The notes under the pieces: generated by a model
Database searches by the model: none
Told to the model about the DNA's origin: nothing
What the model saw: the letters and a program-made list of their open reading frames with translations, nothing else
Shown: piece by piece, positions 56,103 to 63,824 of the stretch
Position numbering within the stretch: position 1 is the stretch's first letter
Layout: each line of letters opens with the position of its first letter
NCBI RefSeq assembly: GCF_910592395.1
Contig: NC_088322.1
Span: forward strand, 6,255,431 to 6,319,430
Origin: Lineus longissimus
Lineage: Eukaryota; Nemertea; Pilidiophora; Heteronemertea; Lineidae
DNA: 64,000 nt
Reading direction: 5' to 3'
Position numbers and translations under genes: made by a program

Positions 56103-58865
56103 CGTCGTCCGTTAGCAGGGCACGTTTCGTAACTGTTAGAGCTATTGAGTTGAAACTTGGTACACTTGTACCCTTATGTAATGACACCTGGGAGACCAAG
56201 TTTCGGTCAGATTCGATTCATGGTTTGGCCACCAGGGGGCCAAACGTTAAAAGTGAAAATATGCAATATCTCCCTTAATAGTAGTCGGGAAATTTTGAAA
56301 AAAATATGGTAGGTACTTCTAGCAAAGGTGCATCATATATCCTCCGGGTTTTTGATTTGACCTCCTTTTCAAGGTCACAGAGGTCAAATGGTGTAAATTA
56401 GCCGTTAGGATGTAACGATGGCACGTTTCTAAACTGCAATGACTATTGATACCAAATTTGGTACACATTTACCCCTTAGTCAGGTGATCTCAGGGACCAA
56501 AGTTTGGTCCAATATGATTCACCACTTGACCACCAGGGGGCAAAATCCAAAAACCTTAAAAATGTGATTATTCCTTAACTTCTTGCTCGATTGCCACCAA
56601 TTTGATATCATGGGTACATCTAACCACCATACAGTATATGTCACACAGGTTTTTAATTTGACCTTCTTGTCAAGGTCACAGAGGTCAAATGGCGTAAATT
56701 CGCCGTCAGGCCGTAACTATGGCATGTTTCTTAACTGCAATGACTATTGATCACAAATTAAGTACACATGTACCCCTTGGTCAGGTGATCTCAGGTACCG
56801 AAGTTTGGTGCGATCTGATTTGCCGTTTGGCCTCCAGGGAGGGGGCCAAATCCTAAATTCTTCAAAATGCCATTATTCCTAGTAATGTCTTGCCTGATTG
56901 GCACCAATTTTATATCATAGGTACATCTAATTCTAACATCCATTCAATGTGTCACCCGGGTCTTCTTTGATTTGACCTACTTTTCAAGGTCACAGAGGTC
57001 GAATGTACTGTAAATTGGCCATTTTGGGGAAATTGTAATTGCTTGACCTACATCAAACCTAACACTACATGACACAAGACCATGCTCTTTATCCATCTTT
57101 CCTCCACATGAGGTGAGCACAATGGCCCTGACCATTTCATTGTGGGCTTTTTTTATTTTGCAAATAAATGTGTTTTGCAAAAAAAGATATAGCCAAGATA
57201 TATTTTTGATTCGAGAAAAGGAATTTCAGAATCGCCCAAAATAAAAATTGTGAGATTTTTAGTTTTTAGATTAGTTTTTGTGAAATGAATAAATACGATG
57301 GTGGTAATATGTGTCAGTTTGCATTATTACTTTCTTCGTAACCCATGCCGGTTCTTGCTCTGCCACAAATCTGGTTCTGTCCAAATTGATTTGATTCTGG
57401 ACTATTGCCTAGTAGAACAGAAGAGTTGCCCACTGGACTCAGTAGCTCCTTCATTCATTAGATTGTCGACATTTTCATCAAATTATTGGCTATTTTCTTC
57501 AGGGTTTGCCAGTCAAGTCGCCACCCAATCGCAGAGCTCCACCTGCTGCTAGAGATCGCCCAACGTCTGGAAACCCGGGCACACAAGGCAGTCTGAGGAG
57601 GGGACCACCCACTGGAAGGCCCGAGAGGAGTCCAAGAAGAGCACCACCTTCTGGACGTCCTGATCAACGTGGAGATGGCCCGGCAGGTGACGACTCCAAG
57701 GCAAAGGATCTTGGTGAGTAATTTTGATATTAAGCAAGGATCAGCTTATAAGGCACATTGCGTGAGCGAAGGGAAAAAGCGGCATCTTATCCGGGGTTTA
57801 AACCAAAAACCTTGTATGTACGACTGGCCGCCTGACTCATGGTGCCCAATCACTGGTGGCCACCTGATCATGGCAACACCTGTTGCTTATTACTTGACCC
57901 ACGAACTGACCATAAATGACAGAATTTGTTATCGACCAATCAACTTGAAAATGAAAATATCTTCTTCTTCTTCAGACGACCAACGTAAGAACCGCAACGC
58001 CAGGAGGCGCCAGCGGTACCGTGAACGCCAGCGTGAAGCCAGGGATAGTACCGGCAGCCAAGATAATCCACGGACTGATAAACCAAAACCGGATACCAAA
58101 GCTGGTGCGCAATCCAGTAGTCGTGCTCCGAAAAGTCCGGATAACCACACTCCTAAGAGAGTCGAGAGTCGCACTCCAAAGAGTCCGGATAGGCCTAACC
58201 GTGGTCCAAAGAGTTCAGATAGCCATGCTCCAAAGATAGCCAATCGTACTCCAAAGAGTCTGGAGAACCATGTGCAAAAGACGGATAACCGTACACCTAT
58301 TGGGGGCGCAGATAGCTCTGCTCCTAAGAGTCCGGATACCCCCACTCCACAGAGTCCGGATAGCGTGCCTGTGAATCTGGATCAACTTAATAACACTGCT
58401 GATGTGAAGCCACAATCTAGTCCGAAACTTAGTGCCTCAAAAACTGAAACCGAGGCTCCATTAACAAAGCCTGAAAATTTAGCGCCAAATGCGCTGGAAA
58501 TGTTGGCGTCTGCTCATAATAAAGAAGTGGTGCCGCCTAGTGATGCGAAAGAGAACCACAATAAGCTGGTTAATGGTTCTGTAGTCGAAACCAAACCTAA
58601 AGATGTGTCTGTTGTGTCGAACGGCGATGCGTCGACGCCCCCTCTAGTTAATGGAGATAGTCATACTGAGCATGCGCCTGATTCACCCAAGGATAGTAAC
58701 ATGAATAAACTTTCTTGTAAGTTGGATACTTTAGAAACTGGCCACAAGGAGGAGCCACTACCACAACGAAAACCTCGAGAACGAACCCGGAATGAGAAAA
58801 TGATGAACGGCAGCGAAAGCGTGATGAATGGTGGCGCCGAAGTGGAAAATCATGTAGATAATTGA
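37917..58865 (+). CDS. SPATS2: SPATS2-family protein, twelve coding exons, 5' end incomplete
   Basis: Exons 37917-38108, 40486-40532, 40793-40925, 48177-48350, 49963-50167, 51720-51778, 52429-52538, 53327-53429, 54265-54384, 55625-55737, 57503-57713 and 57973-58865 join in phase to 785 codons and a TGA. The N-terminus has the UBA-like fold segment [20 protein letters not shown] and [20 protein letters not shown], then a Lys-rich stretch. A central helical region follows ([34 protein letters not shown]). The C-terminus is Arg/Pro/Ser-rich, with the family's LPQRKPR motif near the end. These are the hallmarks of SPATS2/SPATS2L (DUF1387), cytoplasmic RNA-associated proteins; SPATS2L is linked to stress granules and nucleoli. 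Molecular function is poorly defined. It is longer than vertebrate SPATS2 (about 545 residues), mostly in the tail. Frame before 37917 hits an in-frame TAA in the intron, so any upstream coding comes by splicing; otherwise translation starts at ATG 37964. Confidence 0.92.
38109..40485. other. SPATS2 intron after exon 1
   Basis: No exon or clear element. A fragment with CTCACCCAAACCGAATTAT (40193-40211) resembles the foldback family at 5130-5272. Small minus-strand frames near 38925-39238 have no recognised product. Confidence 0.45.
40486..40532 (+). CDS. SPATS2: SPATS2 exon 2
   Basis: A 47-bp exon between CCCTTCAG and GTGAGC. Completes Asp and encodes [15 protein letters not shown], the conserved end of the UBA-like domain (G.A..L.EW...GK in the family). 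Confidence 0.92.
40793..40925 (+). CDS. SPATS2: SPATS2 exon 3 (Lys-rich linker)
   Basis: Acceptor TTATTCAG; donor CCTG|GTGAG. Encodes [20 protein letters not shown] and a Pro/Ser/Gln linker. The poly-basic run after the UBA-like domain is a family feature and could bind RNA or act as a localisation signal. Confidence 0.92.
41126..41335. mobile_element. MITE with GGTAAACC ends
   Basis: The left end TACGGTAAACCCGAAAATG is complementary to the right end ACCTGGTTTACAGTA. The interior has words such as GCGAAATAAAATGGC. Related relics with AGTTTACAGTA occur near 43360. Intron 3 of SPATS2. Confidence 0.55.
41398..41800 (+). repeat. 300-bp modular repeat family, copy B
   Basis: A hairpin-like start (GGCTCACCGGTACGGTGAG) is followed by one module: GTGGCACGTTTCTTAACCGC, GGCCCCCAGGTGGCCAAAAC, TTTTCAAGGTCACAGAGGTC. 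The 3' end is missing. Confidence 0.7.
41801..43490. other. SPATS2 intron 3, no feature recognised
   Basis: Unique-looking intron DNA apart from a degraded GGTAAACC-type MITE relic near 43310-43375. I see no exon. Confidence 0.4.
43495..43813 (+). mobile_element. piggyBac-like MITE, family 1 copy 1
   Basis: Flanked by TTAA (43491-43494 and 43814-43817). The TIRs CCCTTTCAGGAC and GTCCTGAAAGGG are perfect over 12 bp. 319 bp, near-identical to 53925-54237. TTAA duplication and CCC-starting TIRs are the piggyBac signature; there is no transposase. Confidence 0.85.
44133..44188. repeat. 14-bp hairpin AACCGCCAAATTTC
   Basis: Perfect inverted repeat, 44133-44146 with 44175-44188. Probably the core of a decayed MITE related to the GGTAAACC family. 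Confidence 0.6.
44360..44760 (-). pseudogene. RTE-like LINE ORF2 C-terminus, frameshifted
   Basis: The minus strand reads [45 protein letters not shown], then in another frame [20 protein letters not shown] and [19 protein letters not shown], ending in TAA and a short AAGT-type tail. This is the standard C-terminal tail of RTE-like non-LTR elements. Frameshifted and 5'-truncated. SPATS2 intron 3. Confidence 0.85.
45310..45391. mobile_element. pogo-like MITE fragment
   Basis: Shortened relative with ACAACCTCTATACTGCAGAC, GGTGTCCGTAATAGAGAGGT and a closing GGGAGGTTATG. TA lies at the left edge. Confidence 0.5.
45950..46162. mobile_element. Second pogo-like MITE relative
   Basis: Contains GTAGAGAGGTGTCCGCC, GCGGAGGTGTCCACC and GCAGAGGTGTCCGCAAGGGG with closing GAGGTTATAC. 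Diverged and possibly composite. Confidence 0.45.
46163..47150. other. SPATS2 intron 3, no feature recognised
   Basis: The open frame 46318-46683 (121 codons) has no domain, no Kozak support and no neighbours of its own. Treated as intronic chance ORF. Confidence 0.4.
47150..48065. repeat. 33-bp-period minisatellite related to SPATS2 exon 4, with an inverted segment
   Basis: The main plus-orientation part (47405-48065) is built from units like CCAACACCAGTGGTTAAACC-ACCAAAGCCATCC (33 bp) mixed with 20-bp units CCATCCCCAACACATCTAAG. At 47150-47330 the same 33-bp unit runs in the opposite orientation (for example ACCACTGGTGTTGAGGATGG). In frame a 33-bp unit reads [11 protein letters not shown], close to the exon 4 segment [13 protein letters not shown]. 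Confidence 0.85.
48066..48135 (+). pseudogene. Partial duplicate of SPATS2 exon 4
   Basis: Contains TTGGTTAGACTGCCCCCAAG, AGCAAGGAGCCCTGCC and GAAGTCACAACCAGAACACA. These align in order with exon 4 segments GTGGTTAGGCCACCTCC, AGCAAGGAGAAGG and GGAGTCACAACCTGAACCTC. It is open in the exon's frame (reads [15 protein letters not shown] then HNQNTYRQ) and is followed by a GT. It could be a dead or alternative exon. Confidence 0.65.
48177..48350 (+). CDS. SPATS2: SPATS2 exon 4 (Pro-rich and His-rich)
   Basis: Acceptor CACATGTAG|CT; donor CACG|GTAAG. Encodes [20 protein letters not shown] followed by a His-rich tail [20 protein letters not shown]. Nine His fall in about 22 residues, unusual for the family as I know it. 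An exon-like partial duplicate lies just upstream (48066-48135). Confidence 0.88.
48455..48545 (-). mobile_element. Possible tRNA-like SINE fragment
   Basis: The minus strand carries a box-B-like GGTTCCCGATTCGAATCCCG after AGCTGCTCCCCACTAGC. No body or tail can be defined. It lies just after exon 4. Confidence 0.4.
48895..49158 (+). pseudogene. RTE-like LINE 3' end with (ATG)n tail
   Basis: One open frame reads [55 protein letters not shown] and [11 protein letters not shown], then TGA at about 49131, followed directly by an ATGATG microsatellite tail. This is an intact 3' terminus of a 5'-truncated insertion. GH-R...G-RRRGRPK-W-DD...A-DR--W is typical of LINE ORF2 tails. Confidence 0.85.
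49534..49711 (+). mobile_element. pogo-like MITE, copy 4
   Basis: Begins CAGTAGAACTTCCCTTAGC; ends GAGGTTCTACTC with one mutated base. TA lies at 49532-49533 and 49712-49713. SPATS2 intron 4. Confidence 0.75.
49963..50167 (+). CDS. SPATS2: SPATS2 exon 5 (central helical region)
   Basis: Acceptor CCATTTCAG|CG; donor TTAGA|GTGAG. Encodes a Ser-rich start ([16 protein letters not shown]) and then [20 protein letters not shown] and [20 protein letters not shown]. It corresponds to the conserved K-DLQR-T-SL-RY--VV-EEMD block of the family, probably coiled coil. Confidence 0.93.
50443..50690 (+). mobile_element. tRNA-derived SINE-like element
   Basis: A box-A-like TGGACCAGTGGAAGAACGC, a box-B GGTTCAACC (50511-50519), then a body ending near TATAAAGCGCTGTACATT. 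SPATS2 intron 5. Confidence 0.7.
50691..51719. other. SPATS2 intron 5, no feature recognised
   Basis: Intron sequence without clear repeats; small minus-strand frames at 50694-51079 are not gene-like. Confidence 0.4.
51720..51778 (+). CDS. SPATS2: SPATS2 exon 6
   Basis: A 59-bp exon between TTTTGCAG and GTAAG. Encodes [19 protein letters not shown], the continuation of the helix (family: REVALLAEMDKVK). Confidence 0.92.
52105..52330 (+). mobile_element. SINE-like element, second type
   Basis: A tRNA-like head (GGTGGCTCGGGCTCTTGG, box-B-like GGTCAAACCCC at 52151-52161) is followed by CACTCAGGTATATAAATGG and GGTGCCTGTCAGAAATGC, body words shared by many SINEs. SPATS2 intron 6. Confidence 0.6.
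52429..52538 (+). CDS. SPATS2: SPATS2 exon 7
   Basis: Acceptor TTTTCCAG|TG; donor AAG|GTATG. Encodes [20 protein letters not shown] then [16 protein letters not shown], matching the family's EIL..RQ...L.......M...Q..ELR.D.K. Confidence 0.92.
52559..53110 (+). mobile_element. piggyBac-like MITE, family 2
   Basis: 552 bp between TTAA (52555-52558) and TTAA (53111-53114). Ends CCCTTTAGATCC and GGAGGCAAGGGG are weakly complementary. Starts 20 bp after the exon 7 donor. Confidence 0.65.
53327..53429 (+). CDS. SPATS2: SPATS2 exon 8
   Basis: Acceptor CGTTTCAG|CAT; donor GAAG|GTGAG. Encodes [20 protein letters not shown] and [14 protein letters not shown], the strongest family motif (HFV-ERK-DE-LG...RF). 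Confidence 0.94.
53688..53920 (+). mobile_element. TTAA MITE, family 3 copy 1
   Basis: Between TTAA at 53684-53687 and TTAA at 53921-53924. Ends AGGCTGACACTGTTCG and GAACGGTGCACCCCT. It shares GTGGATTTCTATTTAACTGG and CCACAAGTAATTATGAACG with 62194-62376 (inverted). Confidence 0.7.
53925..54237 (+). mobile_element. piggyBac-like MITE, family 1 copy 2
   Basis: Between TTAA 53921-53924 and TTAA 54238-54241. Near-identical to 43495-43813 but with part of the left TIR deleted (CCCTTTCTGAAT instead of CCCTTTCAGGAC). The right TIR GTCCTGAAAGGG is intact. Ends 27 bp before exon 9. Confidence 0.82.
54265..54384 (+). CDS. SPATS2: SPATS2 exon 9 (Ser-rich)
   Basis: Acceptor TCTTCCAG|TG; donor TTAG|GTAGG. 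Encodes [20 protein letters not shown] and a Ser/Pro tail. Only 23 bp of intron separate it from a TTAA MITE. Confidence 0.88.
54477..54774 (+). mobile_element. TTAA-type MITE, family 4
   Basis: Left TTAA at 54473-54476. TIRs CCTCTTGAATCCCA and TGAGATTCAAGAGG. The right flank is TCAA, a one-base decay of TTAA. Confidence 0.6.
54902..55134. mobile_element. Foldback element with about 72-bp arms
   Basis: Left arm 54902-54979 and right arm 55061-55134 are reverse complements with few mismatches. The arms carry ACATTCCAGGTGGTGCAGGA and GATGATGTACATTGT. Interior about 80 bp. SPATS2 intron 9. Confidence 0.82.
55625..55737 (+). CDS. SPATS2: SPATS2 exon 10
   Basis: Acceptor ACTTCTAG|CT; donor CAG|GTGGG. 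Encodes [20 protein letters not shown] and [17 protein letters not shown], an amphipathic helix. Less conserved in my memory of the family, but phase and codon use fit. Confidence 0.82.
56011..57150 (+). repeat. 300-bp modular repeat family, full copy C
   Basis: Starts with a perfect hairpin (AGCTCACCTCT-TAGC-AGAGGTGAGCT, 56011-56036), then a GTC microsatellite (about 56050-56110), then three modules starting near 56118, 56417 and 56718 (spacing about 300 bp). It ends with GGTGAGCACAATGGCCCTGA (57112). Each module holds a CCAGGGGG block and a TCAAGGTCACAGAGGTC block. No coding. Class unknown. Confidence 0.82.
57503..57713 (+). CDS. SPATS2: SPATS2 exon 11 (Arg/Pro/Gly-rich)
   Basis: Acceptor TTCTTCAG|GGT; donor CTTG|GTGAG. 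Encodes [20 protein letters not shown] through [20 protein letters not shown]. Disordered, RG/RP-rich, the kind of sequence found in RNA-granule proteins. Confidence 0.88.
57973..58865 (+). CDS. SPATS2: SPATS2 last coding exon
   Basis: Acceptor TCTTCTTCAG|AC. 296 codons then TGA. It opens with a basic block [20 protein letters not shown], then repeats of the SPKSPD / RTPKSPDR type (about 58110-58370), then an acidic Ser/Pro/Asn tail ending with [25 protein letters not shown] is the conserved C-terminal motif of the family, which fixes the frame and end. An open reading through the preceding intron (from 57669) is incidental. Confidence 0.92.
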
Positions 58866-61800
58866 AGAGTTTCCCCTCTAGAAAATGGTTGAGCCCATTC
58901 AGCCATGCATTTCCTACACATGGACTTGTCCATTGTTGACTCTTGGGAGTGTGTCCGTTTGTCTACCAGATTCTGTTAAACCCCCAGGTTTAACAGAAGG
59001 GCCAGTGTAGAAAAAGTTGAGGTGAACTGGTCACCTTATCATTTGCTACTTGAGCGCCACAGTGAGAGGTTCTTTTAGTACATATGTCATGTATAATAGT
59101 AGCCTAGAAGCTACCTGGATGAGTCATCTCTTAAACGCAGACAAGAGTGGGTGATTATAAGATACATGTACGTATAAACTGCTGTGCATGCATCGAGGAC
59201 TATGGGTGAATTTGGGTCAACAAGGCTGCTATTTGGTTTACAATTTTTCACCTGGAAAATAATTATAATTTCCTGGTGGGTGGATTAATTTTTTTCTTTG
59301 ATTAATCCTTGTCCTTGAAGGGAAGTACTATTCTAAGATTTTTTTTGGAAATATTTGAGTTCACTGATTTCTTATCAATAACACCAAATAAATCCGTGGT
59401 TGATAAAACTAATAACTCTCCGCCTTTCATGAGATATCTAGTTTTGCGAAAGTTAAGGGCTTTGGATTCTTTGGCTGCATTAGATAATAGCGTTAGTGTT
59501 CTGTATAGTTTTTCCCAGTTTTTTTCTTTTTTCATGCATGTTAAATTTTTTCGTTTTGATTGACAAGTCTATCCTGGGGAAGTGAATCGGCAACAGCTGT
59601 TGGCTTGTTGAAAAATGGTTGAGTTATTTCGGAATAAATTGACGTTTCTGAGCTAAAACTGTAAACTGCTTGACAATTTTTTAAACTGCTTTTGACTGTT
59701 TGTCAGATTCTACAGTGCGTATCAAAAAGTTGTACCTTGCCAAATCGTGTGGACAAGATTATAGTCAGTTTATCTCCGTTATTCTGCATCATTTTACTCA
59801 TCATTTTTCTGTTTCGCCCTGTATGTAGCCATTGTATTTATATTTAGTTTCGAATCATTTTGTCCTTATATTCATTATTTGGTGAATTGTATTGGGATTT
59901 ATCTTTTAATATGAATAGGAACTAAGTCGAAAAATATCTATTAATATTCAATTTAGGTATTTGGACTTGGCTGCAATATAGAAAAATGTCTTCTTCAAAT
60001 TTGCCATGGGTCATTGTGAAAAAATCCATATATTGTAACCATGCATGGGATTCTAAAGTTATTCTCGTGATTATTTTCTTTGGTTTTCGAACATTTTATT
60101 TTTGTTTTCTTTTGAAAGATGATTTTTGACGAGGTTCTTCGTATTTTTGAGCACAAAGGATCAATTTGTGGACGCTAAAATTGTTTTGCTGGGAGCAAAA
60201 AGTGTCCGACATATTATTCATCACAACTTCTCCACTTCAGATGTTAATGTGTACATACATGTGTATTATCAATGCAATTTTCACAAAAACTTTTTCCCAG
60301 TTCTGGAAAGGATGAATATTTGGGCTCGCATGCCTCGAGTTTTCAGGAGAGTATTTTCTTTCAAAATGCACAAATAATGATATTTTTCATTTCACCAGTG
60401 AAATGATTCAGAAAGAATCTGCGTAATCTTATAATGAAAATGCCTGCGTTATTTCTGCTGCTCCTCAAAGTGCTGTACTACGCTGTAAAAATAGTGCAGT
60501 CTGCACAACTGTATTAAAATGTAGATATGTAAAATTTAAAGTCCCCATTTGGTAATGGAATGATCCAGGTCCTGTATATTTTCTTTCAACTTGGATTGTT
60601 CTGTTGTCAAGGATTTTCTGTGTGGCGTGCATACAGTGTGTCTCGTGCGTACAAATGTTTGTGTTGGCGTAGTTTGTTTTCGAGCATAAAATACATGTAC
60701 CCGGTATGTGATATTATTTTTCCAGTCATAACTGGATTATTTTGGGGAAGGACGTTGGAAGAGAGGTTTAGATTTTGATTCAAAACTGAGGTGGTGTTTT
60801 GATAACGGGTATCGCCTTGCCTTTTGCAAGAAATGCGATGAAACAGTGCCTTTATGTCTTGTATGCCTCAAAGCAATAATAATCTTAGTGACATCAACAA
60901 AAATCGGAACCTTTTTATTTTGCCATAGTGGAATAGGCGTGATGTGACCTGAACTTTCAGAGTTCAATGCTCTGAAATTTATAACGGCACAGTCCTTCAG
61001 TGCATCTGGTGTGTTGCATTTTCATGGACCAAATGTTGATTAGGCCTACAACTAATTTGAATCGCTACTACTCACGATATTAAAGGGTACAGTTATTTAT
61101 ATCACTGAGTTACTTAGGTTAACTGAGGCAATCTCTTCTGCATACATGTAGCACTTGCAGATAAAGTGTGACTTAAAACCATACATTTTCAATAACACCA
61201 GGCTATATATTCAACTGTTTCTTCAAAAGGGCCTAGTCGGCTGTGGATGGAGGGCACTGTTATATAACTTTCATGCCGAGTTTTGATTAAAAGCCCCCAG
61301 ATTTTCATCTGTCATGGGGACAGCCTCATTTTAAGGAGCCAATAAAACTTTTGATTGCTTGATCAATATGGCCCCAAAACTCTGTTGTAGAAATGCTCTG
61401 AGGTTTGATTCTTTCATATCAAAGTAGGAGAAGTGGAATTTTCTGCCAGGCCAGCGTTAGTGTATTGTAAAGTGTTCCTGTGATGAGGGTGCTTCTGTTA
61501 TTGATCTGTGCGTGAATGTTATGGAGAACAGAATGTTTTTGCACACGTTGTGAATCCTCAAACGACCCTCTTTTCATGATCACTTTTACAGTCTCGTACA
61601 TGTCATGACACCCAGACAGCCTGACAGTGACTCGACTAATCCTATAACCTGGCCATTCTTTGCCAACCAGGTGTGAGATGTTTAGGGTTAATGAACTGTT
61701 TTATCCTCTTTGTCAACAAGGTCTAGGGTGAATGACCTCCTTGGAACTTAACAATTGTATTAACAAATTATATTATTTTCTGTTGTGGTTTAAATGTCTT

Positions 61801-62193
61801 GCATGTGTATAGTACCCAACGATACAGTCAAATTTTTCACCCAATTTTCTGAAAGTGCCTATTCAGGGCCTGGCGTTGCCTTCACGACCAGAATCGTCAT
61901 TTTCAGACAACTGGACAAAGAATTTGATTGTTGACGGAGGGCATACGTCTTTTTGTTCATTGAAGTCTTGTTGGTTGGAGGTGGTATTAGGAGATCATTC
62001 ATTGTTAATAAAAATTGTCAGAAAAGTCTGAATAATTTATCGGTAGCTATCAGGAACTTTATGAACACTAGAACACATACGTGGATAGTGCATTAAATTG
62101 CTGACAGCTGCTGCCATCTATGGAGATAAGTCTACACTTGCATTTCTACAGGGCCCGTGTGTAAACAGTGTACACGGTAAACCTGGCCTTTAA
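58866..62193. other. SPATS2 3' UTR and downstream flank
   Basis: Possible poly(A) signals AATAAA at 59387-59392 and 59633-59638. The long AT-rich stretch is in keeping with a 3' UTR, but the cleavage site cannot be fixed. No further exon or clear element was seen to 62193. Confidence 0.5.
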
Positions 62194-62376
62194 AGGGGTA
62201 CGTCGTTCGTAATTACTTGTGGTCCAGTTATTAAATAGAAATCCACTAATACACAATGACGTAGTGCGGATCAGTCCACACAACGGCAATGTTCAAATTT
62301 ATATTTTGTACGTATTTCCGCAATTGGACATTTTTAAATTCAATTACAAATTCAAAATTAACGAACGGCGTAGGCT
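62194..62376. mobile_element. TTAA MITE, family 3 copy 2
   Basis: Between TTAA at 62190-62193 and TTAA at 62377-62380. Ends AGGGGTACGTCGTTCGT and ACGAACGGCGTAGGCT are complementary. The interior matches 53688-53920 reversed. Confidence 0.72.
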
Positions 62377-62972
62377 TTAACCTTTGACATGTAGCTTTTG
62401 GCCCAAAAATATATTCTTAAAATTGCCGAAAAAAGCTTTACAAGCCAGCAAAAACTCCAAAGGATATGGCATGCAGATGGTATCAATGCAGAGGCCCATC
62501 TGCACATTAGACTGTGCAAGTGCTCTGTTGGCAAATAGGATTCATCAAGCGCTGGATGGGATACATGTAGATCAGATTTGGCTAATTATGTTCACCAGCC
62601 GCATGAAAAGGGCCAAAGAAACCAGGTTCCTGATGTACATGTATCGTGAATATTTATTCAGATTTTCATTTGACAATAAAATCATCTCATCATTTTCTGT
62701 GATCACATTGGTAATACATAAAAAAAACCTTGCCATCATTTCATTCATGATACTGTCAGGACTGACAGTGGTCTGGTGTCTAGGGCACAGTGCGTGAGAG
62801 TGATCAAGATCAGATCTAATTATAAGTGAAAGAGTTTTAATGTCTGTTCTGTGGTCTCTGTTCTGGGCCTAAAGGTGGCAGCACTCATTCATTTTCTTAA
62901 GATTCTCTCTCAGCAGGGCATTCCAACTTCTCATCAACTCGACCTGTTACTGAGAGTCTCGAATTTAGCAAT

Positions 62973-63264
62973 GAGGAACCTGCACAACAAAACCTGCCAA
63001 TAGGGGGCCCTGCAGGCAAGTGGACCATGGTTGTATTGAGAAAGCCATTTCCCGGGTCAATAATTATTGAATATTTCATCCCTTAATTACTCTACATCGG
63101 GAAATAGCACCAAAAATGTTGTTTTTTTGGTCCTTAATTCTATTTTGATGAGTTTTAGGCCTAGGGAGAAAATCAACAAAACTTAATTTTAATGAAAAAT
63201 GCACTGGAAGTGTACCTTTTAGTACTGATGCTGCCATCTGGATTTTTAGTTCTGCAGGTTCCTC
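62973..63264. mobile_element. 292-bp TIR element, copy 2 (partner at 833)
   Basis: Ends GAGGAACCTGCACAAC and GTTCTGCAGGTTCCTC. Inverted relative to 833-1118. Interior includes AAATGCACTGGAAGTGTACC, complementary to copy 1. Confidence 0.75.
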
Positions 63265-63824
63265 GAGCTGCTGGCACTTGGTTCAGTTTTTCACCCTAGC
63301 AGGCTGTTACTGGTGTAGTTGGAAAGCCCTGCCCTGAAGTCTGCATGCGTGTGCTCAACCCACAATCATGTCATTGATGCAAAACATGCGGAGATGGAAG
63401 TCGTACATGTAGGCTATTATTTCGACAAGTCACACGGACATGATCTTGCGGATACTACTTGTGTTCATGACAAACATCACATCAACAATAGATGGACTAG
63501 TCTTTATTTATTCAATCTTTGTCTATTTTTGGTTTCATGTATGAACACAAAACAATGTGTATGTGTACAAGTGCTCTGGATTTTGACATGTACAGTATCT
63601 CTACATGTATCACAGCAGTGAGACATGTATCGATAGATGTACCATTACATGTATTTGGTCATGTATGTGCTCAATTGATAACTGCTGACTATGTGCTATA
63701 GTAATCTCATCAGATAATGGCTCTGTACTGGTGATGTAATTGTGGTGTTTTGTCAAGTCACAAATCTCTTCACTATTTGCTCTAGGAAGTACATATACAG
63801 GCAGTAATCCTCTCCCTATGCCTG

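Noticed and set aside
56014-56278. Arg-run ORFs on both strands
   Set aside because: Translation of the GTC/GAC microsatellite in the modular repeat.
57669-57972. SPATS2 reading through the intron before the last exon
   Set aside because: The frame happens to be open, but a good donor (57714) and acceptor (57971-57972) flank it and the intervening residues are unlike the surrounding low-complexity protein.
57929-58345. Minus-strand 138-codon ORF opposite the SPATS2 last exon
   Set aside because: A shadow of the Ser/Pro-rich repeats on the coding strand.
62384-62797. A 137-codon ORF downstream of SPATS2
   Set aside because: No recognised domain; begins at a MITE border; no gene context.
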